The position numbers and the translations under genes are program-made. 9,706 nucleotides of DNA. Origin: JBBSQE01 sp038258095. GTDB taxonomy: Bacteria; Actinomycetota; Thermoleophilia; Solirubrobacterales; 70-9. A model generated the notes under the pieces. The model saw only the letters and a list, made by a program, of their open reading frames with translations, did no database searches and was not told the origin of the DNA. Shown piece by piece: positions 6,161 to 9,706 of the stretch. The stretch is from positions 1 through 9,706 of the forward strand of contig JBBSQE010000123.1 of assembly GCA_038258095.1 (NCBI GenBank). The letters run 5' to 3'. Numbering within the stretch: the stretch's first letter is position 1; each line of letters starts with the position of its first letter.

Positions 6161-6546
6161 TGGCTGACGCAAAGCCGAAGACCGACAAGGCCGAGAAGGC
6201 GAGCCCGGAGCTGCTCGCGTCGTTCGCCGATGAAGCCCGTCGGCGCTGCGACGTGCTCACGGCGGGCCTGTCGACCGGCACCCGTGATTTCGAGACCCTG
6301 CGCGCCGAGGCACATGCCCTGCGTGGAACCGCGGGGGTCGTCGGACTCCAGCGGCTCGCCGAGCTTGCCGGTCTGATGGAGTCCGATCTGGCGGAGGCGG
6401 TCAAAAACCGCGATCTACGTCCCAATCGCGCCGACCAGATCTCCGATGCGGCCAAGGCCCTCGCCGAGGGGGCCGCCGCGGCTGCCGACGGCACCGAGGA
6501 GCCGCCCGACGTCGGCCGCTCGCTGGCTCAACTCTTCAGCGTCTGA
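6160..6546 (+). CDS. Small HPt (histidine phosphotransfer) domain protein
   Basis: A 128-residue cytosolic protein, essentially one HPt four-helix domain after a Lys/Ala-rich leader (1-15). HPt proteins relay phosphate between the receiver domains of hybrid histidine kinases and response regulators. The phospho-acceptor motif is H52-A-L-R-G-T-A-G (canonical HxLKGxA, with Arg for Lys), followed by G-L-Q-R-L-A and helices to about 105. The His and the essential following Gly are intact, so it should be phosphorylatable. No histidine kinase or receiver gene lies in the window, so its partners are elsewhere. The ATG at 6160 overlaps the lipoprotein TGA by one base, and an AAGGAAG stretch lies about 12 bases upstream, so translation is probably coupled. 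It ends 18 bases from the convergent c-di-GMP gene. The domain call is fairly secure; the pathway is unknown. Confidence 0.82.
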   Translation: MADAKPKTDKAEKASPELLASFADEARRRCDVLTAGLSTGTRDFETLRAEAHALRGTAGVVGLQRLAELAGLMESDLAEAVKNRDLRPNRADQISDAAKALAEGAAAAADGTEEPPDVGRSLAQLFSV

Positions 6547-6564
6547 GCGACGCCGTTCGAGCCT

Positions 6565-9381
6565 TCAGGCGCCCGGGGCCCGGCCGGATTCTGCCGCCGT
6601 GCCCTGCCGGTCGATCACGGCCAGCAGCGTGTCGATCACGTTCGGGTCGAACTGGGATCCGGAGCAGCGAACGAGTTCGGCCCTCGCGTCCTCCATGGAC
6701 ATCGCGGCTCGGTAGGGACGATCGCTGCGCATCGCGTGGTAGGCGTCGCAGGCGAGGGTGATGCGGCTGGCGACGGGTATGGCTGGCCCGCGGAGGCCGT
6801 CCGGGTAGCCGTCGCCATCGAAGCGCTCATGCTCGGCACGGATCGCCGGCGCGAGGTGGGCGAGGCTCTGGGTCGCGGCGATGACGCGCTCTCCGATCGC
6901 CGGGTGCTGGCGCATCAGAGCCCACTCGTCCGCTGACAACGGCCCAGGCTTCTGCAGCACCGAGTCCGGGATCCCGACCTTGCCGATGTCGTGGAGAATC
7001 GCGATCTGCTCGACCTCGAGGATCTGCTCCGGTGTGAGCTCGAGGAGACAGGCCACCTCGACCGCGAGGGCGACGACCGTCTTCGAGTGCTCGCTCGTGT
7101 ACTCGTCGCGCGCCTCCAGGGCGGCAACGAGAGCGTGCACCCCGGACAGCTCGACCGCGGTCTGGCGCTCGGTCACCTCGACCATGTCCTGCTCGAGGGT
7201 GGTGCCGATCACTTCGGAAAGGAAGGCGAGCAGCTCCCGGTCACGCTCGCCCAGCGCCGGTTTCGGCCCGTGGCTGACGCTGCAGAGGGTCCCGAACACC
7301 CTGCCGTCGGAGAGCCTGATGGGAACGCCGGCGTAGGATCCGATGCCCGCTTCCGTCGTTAGCGCGAGATCGCGCACCGAGCGCTCCGTCGCGGCATTGC
7401 GGATGAGGCCGTCGCTCTCGCCGGCGATAAGTCGCTGGCAGTAGGTATCGGCAAGCTCCACCGCGTCGCCGTCATCGACGCCGAACGATTTCGAGTCGCC
7501 TTCCAGGGCACGGTAGACCGCCTGGCCGTCGACGAACTCGCTGAGGAGCGCCAGGTCCATGTCGAGCTGGTGCCGGGCCAGGGCCAGCACCCGCTCGATC
7601 GCCGTGCGCGCGCGGGGCCGCAGCGCCCCCTCTCGTGTCTCGGAATCGGGGGACTTGACCGACTTCGCAGCGCGCAGGTCGGCCTCCGCGCGGACGAGGA
7701 TGTCCTGTGCGGTGTCCACCTCGCCTCTTCGCCGAAAGCTGGACAGGCCGACCGACATCGTCAGGCCCAGCTCTTCGATCGAAGCGGCCTCGGCGGTGAT
7801 GCGGTCGGCAACAACACGGGCGCCGGCCTGGTCGGTATGGGGGAGAAGGAGGGCGAACTCATCGTCGGCGATCCGCGCCGCCAGGTCCGGCAGCCGGGGG
7901 ACCTCGGCGAGCGTCACCGCGATCTGTCTGAGGACATCGTCGCCCTTGGCCCGTCCGAGCTCGGAGTTGATCTCACCGAAGCGGTCCACATCGAGGAGGA
8001 TCAGGGAGAGGTCGTGGCGGTAGCGCCGGGCGCGCTCCACCTCGCGCTCCAGCACCGAGCAGAACTCGTGGTAGTTGGTCAGGCCCGTGAGTGCGTCCTT
8101 CAGCGCCAGGTCGTCGAGGCGCTCGGCACGGCGCCGCAGGTCTGCCTCGGACTCCTTGCGGGCCGTTATGTCCTGAATTTGAGAGACGAAGTGGAGGGGG
8201 TTGCCCTGTTCGTCGCGGACCAGCGACACGCACAGCTGTCCCCAGACGTGGCCGCCGCCGGGGAGCAGGTAGCGCTTCTCCATCTCATAGGAGGGGACGT
8301 CGCCGGCGAGCACCTTGGTCACGTGTTGCATGTCGGCGTCGAGGTCCTCGGGGTGCGTGATCGCCTGGAACTCGGTCCCGATCAGGTCGGGCGCCGGGCG
8401 CTCGAGGAGCTCGCAGAGCGTGCGATTGACGGCGATGAATCGCCCGTCCGTCGCAACCAGCGCCATCCCGATCGGCGCGTTTTCGAATGCCCCAGCGAGC
8501 CGGCTGCGCAGTTCGTGAAGCGCACGACGGGAGGCGACCCGCTCGCTGATGTCGCGGGCGATAGCCGAGAGGCCGGTCGTCTCGCCCTGGTCGTCGCGAA
8601 CCGTGGCCAGCGAGATCGTGACATCGACGATCGTTCCGTCGAGGTGGCGGATGCGAGTCTTGAACTCGTGAATGGGCTCGTCCGCCAACAGCCGCCGGCG
8701 AATCTCCTCCGCGGCCGGCTGGCTCTCCTCGGGGATGAGGTCCGTCATCGGCCTGCCGATGATCTCGTCGGCCCGATAGCCGAATAGCGTCTCGGCGCCG
8801 CCGTTCCAGGTCAGGACTATTCCGTCGGGCGTGCTCGACATGATCGCGTCGCTCGAGCTCTCGATGAGGGCGGCGAGATGCCCGAGCTCGCGCTCGGCTT
8901 CCCGAGGCTCGCTGACATCTCGGACGAGCGCTCCGAATGCCGCGCCCCCCGGCAGGTCGATCTCGGACACCGTGAATTCGACGGGAACCTCGGCTCGGTC
9001 CCTGCGGATCGCGGTCAGCTCGAGGCGCCTGCCGAGGATCGGGCTCCCTGCGGCGCCACCGGCCAGGCCCTGCCGCAGGCGGTCCCGGTAGGCCGCGCGG
9101 TTGCGGTCGGGAACGACAAGATCCTCGAGGCGCCGCCCGACGGCCTCGTCCTTCTCCCAGCCAAACATCTCAACCGCCGCCGGGTTCCAGGCACAGACGA
9201 TGCCGTCGGAGCCGATCGCAACGAAGGCCTCGCCCGACGCCTCGAGGACTGCAGGCGTGAGATCACCGACGGCGACAGACTCGCCATCCATGGCTGTGCT
9301 GGTGCTCCCTGGAGGCACAGGTTTGTATCGACCGTTCGCGCCGATGAATTGAGCCTGCGCCGCGCTTCGCCTCCGCGCCAC
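6565..9381 (-). CDS. PAS-PAS-PAS-GGDEF-GAF-HD-GYP c-di-GMP signalling protein
   Basis: A soluble multidomain sensor with no membrane segment. Numbered from GTG 9381, the domains are PAS1 about 42-155, PAS2 168-280, PAS3 293-408 (each followed by RD/QDI linker segments), GGDEF 425-550, GAF 590-730 and HD-GYP 745-925. The GGDEF domain keeps D464-V-D466-R-F but has A505-D506-D507-E508-F509 in the signature loop. Both glycines are lost, so cyclase activity is doubtful. R496-L-P-D499 sits exactly five residues before that loop, as in an inhibitory c-di-GMP site. The HD-GYP domain has H797-D798-IGK801, H826, E850-H851-E852-R853 and D856-G-D-G-Y-P860, so it probably hydrolyses c-di-GMP. PAS and GAF domains would supply ligand or redox input. 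The true start may be ATG 9291 (908 residues), which removes only a Gln/Pro-rich leader and keeps PAS1. A weak -10 (TACAAA, reverse strand, 9322-9327) would favour the shorter form. It is convergent with the HPt gene. Confidence 0.94.
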   Translation of the reverse strand: MARRRSAAQAQFIGANGRYKPVPPGSTSTAMDGESVAVGDLTPAVLEASGEAFVAIGSDGIVCAWNPAAVEMFGWEKDEAVGRRLEDLVVPDRNRAAYRDRLRQGLAGGAAGSPILGRRLELTAIRRDRAEVPVEFTVSEIDLPGGAAFGALVRDVSEPREAERELGHLAALIESSSDAIMSSTPDGIVLTWNGGAETLFGYRADEIIGRPMTDLIPEESQPAAEEIRRRLLADEPIHEFKTRIRHLDGTIVDVTISLATVRDDQGETTGLSAIARDISERVASRRALHELRSRLAGAFENAPIGMALVATDGRFIAVNRTLCELLERPAPDLIGTEFQAITHPEDLDADMQHVTKVLAGDVPSYEMEKRYLLPGGGHVWGQLCVSLVRDEQGNPLHFVSQIQDITARKESEADLRRRAERLDDLALKDALTGLTNYHEFCSVLEREVERARRYRHDLSLILLDVDRFGEINSELGRAKGDDVLRQIAVTLAEVPRLPDLAARIADDEFALLLPHTDQAGARVVADRITAEAASIEELGLTMSVGLSSFRRRGEVDTAQDILVRAEADLRAAKSVKSPDSETREGALRPRARTAIERVLALARHQLDMDLALLSEFVDGQAVYRALEGDSKSFGVDDGDAVELADTYCQRLIAGESDGLIRNAATERSVRDLALTTEAGIGSYAGVPIRLSDGRVFGTLCSVSHGPKPALGERDRELLAFLSEVIGTTLEQDMVEVTERQTAVELSGVHALVAALEARDEYTSEHSKTVVALAVEVACLLELTPEQILEVEQIAILHDIGKVGIPDSVLQKPGPLSADEWALMRQHPAIGERVIAATQSLAHLAPAIRAEHERFDGDGYPDGLRGPAIPVASRITLACDAYHAMRSDRPYRAAMSMEDARAELVRCSGSQFDPNVIDTLLAVIDRQGTAAESGRAPGA

Positions 9382-9398
9382 CGACCCCGCGCCCGCGA

Positions 9399-9404
9399 TA
9401 CGCT
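9399..9404 (+). promoter_or_regulatory. Possible -10 element of the CAT tRNA gene
   Basis: GATACGCT contains TACGCT (TAnnnT) and would start transcription around 9411, giving a short leader of about 16 bases before the tRNA at 9427. No -35 match is visible, so confidence is low. Confidence 0.28.
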
Positions 9405-9426
9405 CGCGCCAGGGGTCAACCCAGCA

Positions 9427-9500
<74 letters not shown>

Positions 9501-9525
9501 CTATCTCAATGTCGGAAGCGAGCGG

Positions 9526-9706
9526 CTACTGCGTCACGACGGTGTGGTGCCGGGCTTCTTCGTAAAGCGGCTCCGGGGCCATATCGAGATCGCCGGGCCA
9601 GGAGATCGTCCCCGATTCGGGATTGACCTGGACCTTCGCGAAGTTCGCCGGATCGGCGAGGGGCTCAAACACTCCCGGCCACTCCCGCGTCGAAAAATCG
9701 ACATCG
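9526..9706 (-). CDS. DUF2442 family protein, 3' end only (cut by window edge)
   Basis: The reverse strand is open from the right edge to TAG at 9526-9528, giving the last 59 codons. It reads DVDFSTREWPGVFEPLADP, then FAKVQVNPESGTISWPGDLD and APEPLYEEA, ending HHTVVTQ. The pattern 'F.PL.DP..F..V.V....GTI.WP...D..P..LY' is typical of the C-terminal half of DUF2442 proteins, which are usually 80-100 residues. These are often encoded next to DUF4160 proteins in toxin-antitoxin-like pairs; any such partner would lie to the right, outside the window. The N-terminus is missing. It is convergent with the CAT tRNA, with 25 bases between them. The biochemical role of the family is not established. Confidence 0.72.
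   Translation of the reverse strand, partial: DVDFSTREWPGVFEPLADPANFAKVQVNPESGTISWPGDLDMAPEPLYEEARHHTVVTQ

Noticed and set aside
6547..6600. Bidirectional terminator between the HPt gene and the c-di-GMP gene
   Set aside because: Only 18 bases separate the stops. The GC palindromes nearby are within coding sequence and lack a T-run.
7570..8787. 405-codon plus-strand open frame antisense to the PAS/GGDEF/HD-GYP gene
   Set aside because: The minus strand has an unmistakable multidomain protein here. Antisense open frames are expected in DNA with this G+C content and the translation has no domain.
6160..9381. HPt protein and the c-di-GMP protein as a two-component operon
   Set aside because: They are convergent on opposite strands, and the large protein has neither a histidine kinase core nor a receiver domain to exchange phosphate with HPt.

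Overview
The window looks like chromosomal DNA of a high-G+C actinobacterium. The strong G/C bias at third codon positions, frequent GTG/TTG starts and gene starts without a Shine-Dalgarno sequence fit this. A Gram-positive/actinobacterial type LexA operator (CGAAC-N4-GTTCG) fits as well. My best guess for the lineage is Thermoleophilia/Solirubrobacterales, but that rests on remembered resemblance of several proteins and not on a search.

Layout from left to right. (1) The 3' part of dnaG (DNA primase, +), cut by the left edge inside its zinc finger. (2) A small HTH/zinc-ribbon/HNH nuclease gene (+), preceded by a perfect SOS box and followed by tRNA-Asn(GTT). (3) A GT1/MGT-type glycosyltransferase (-) whose last codons lie inside the tRNA-Asn gene on the other strand. 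(4) A divergently placed 168-residue unknown protein (+). It overlaps tail to tail with (5) a short-chain dehydrogenase/reductase (-) with a TTG start and a strong SD. (6) A + strand pair joined by a TGATG overlap: a lipoprotein with a C-terminal thioredoxin-like domain and a small HPt phosphotransfer protein. (7) A 908-938 residue signalling protein (-) with PAS-PAS-PAS-GGDEF-GAF-HD-GYP architecture. (8) A tRNA with a CAT anticodon (+), probably tRNA-Ile2. (9) The 3' end of a DUF2442-type gene (-), cut by the right edge.

Most of this is core or ordinary accessory chromosome, and I see no transposon, prophage, CRISPR array or complete defence island. Four points merit attention. The HNH gene is apparently under LexA control, with a second palindrome abutting the operator. 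An orphan HPt protein is translationally coupled to an exported thioredoxin-fold lipoprotein. The large c-di-GMP protein has a degraded GGDEF active-site loop but an intact RxxD inhibitory-site motif at the correct spacing, which suggests that GGDEF domain senses c-di-GMP for the HD-GYP phosphodiesterase. The 168-residue protein has a distinctive central block and no function that I recognise. The HPt gene and the c-di-GMP gene converge with only 18 bases between them, so they are neighbours but not one operon.
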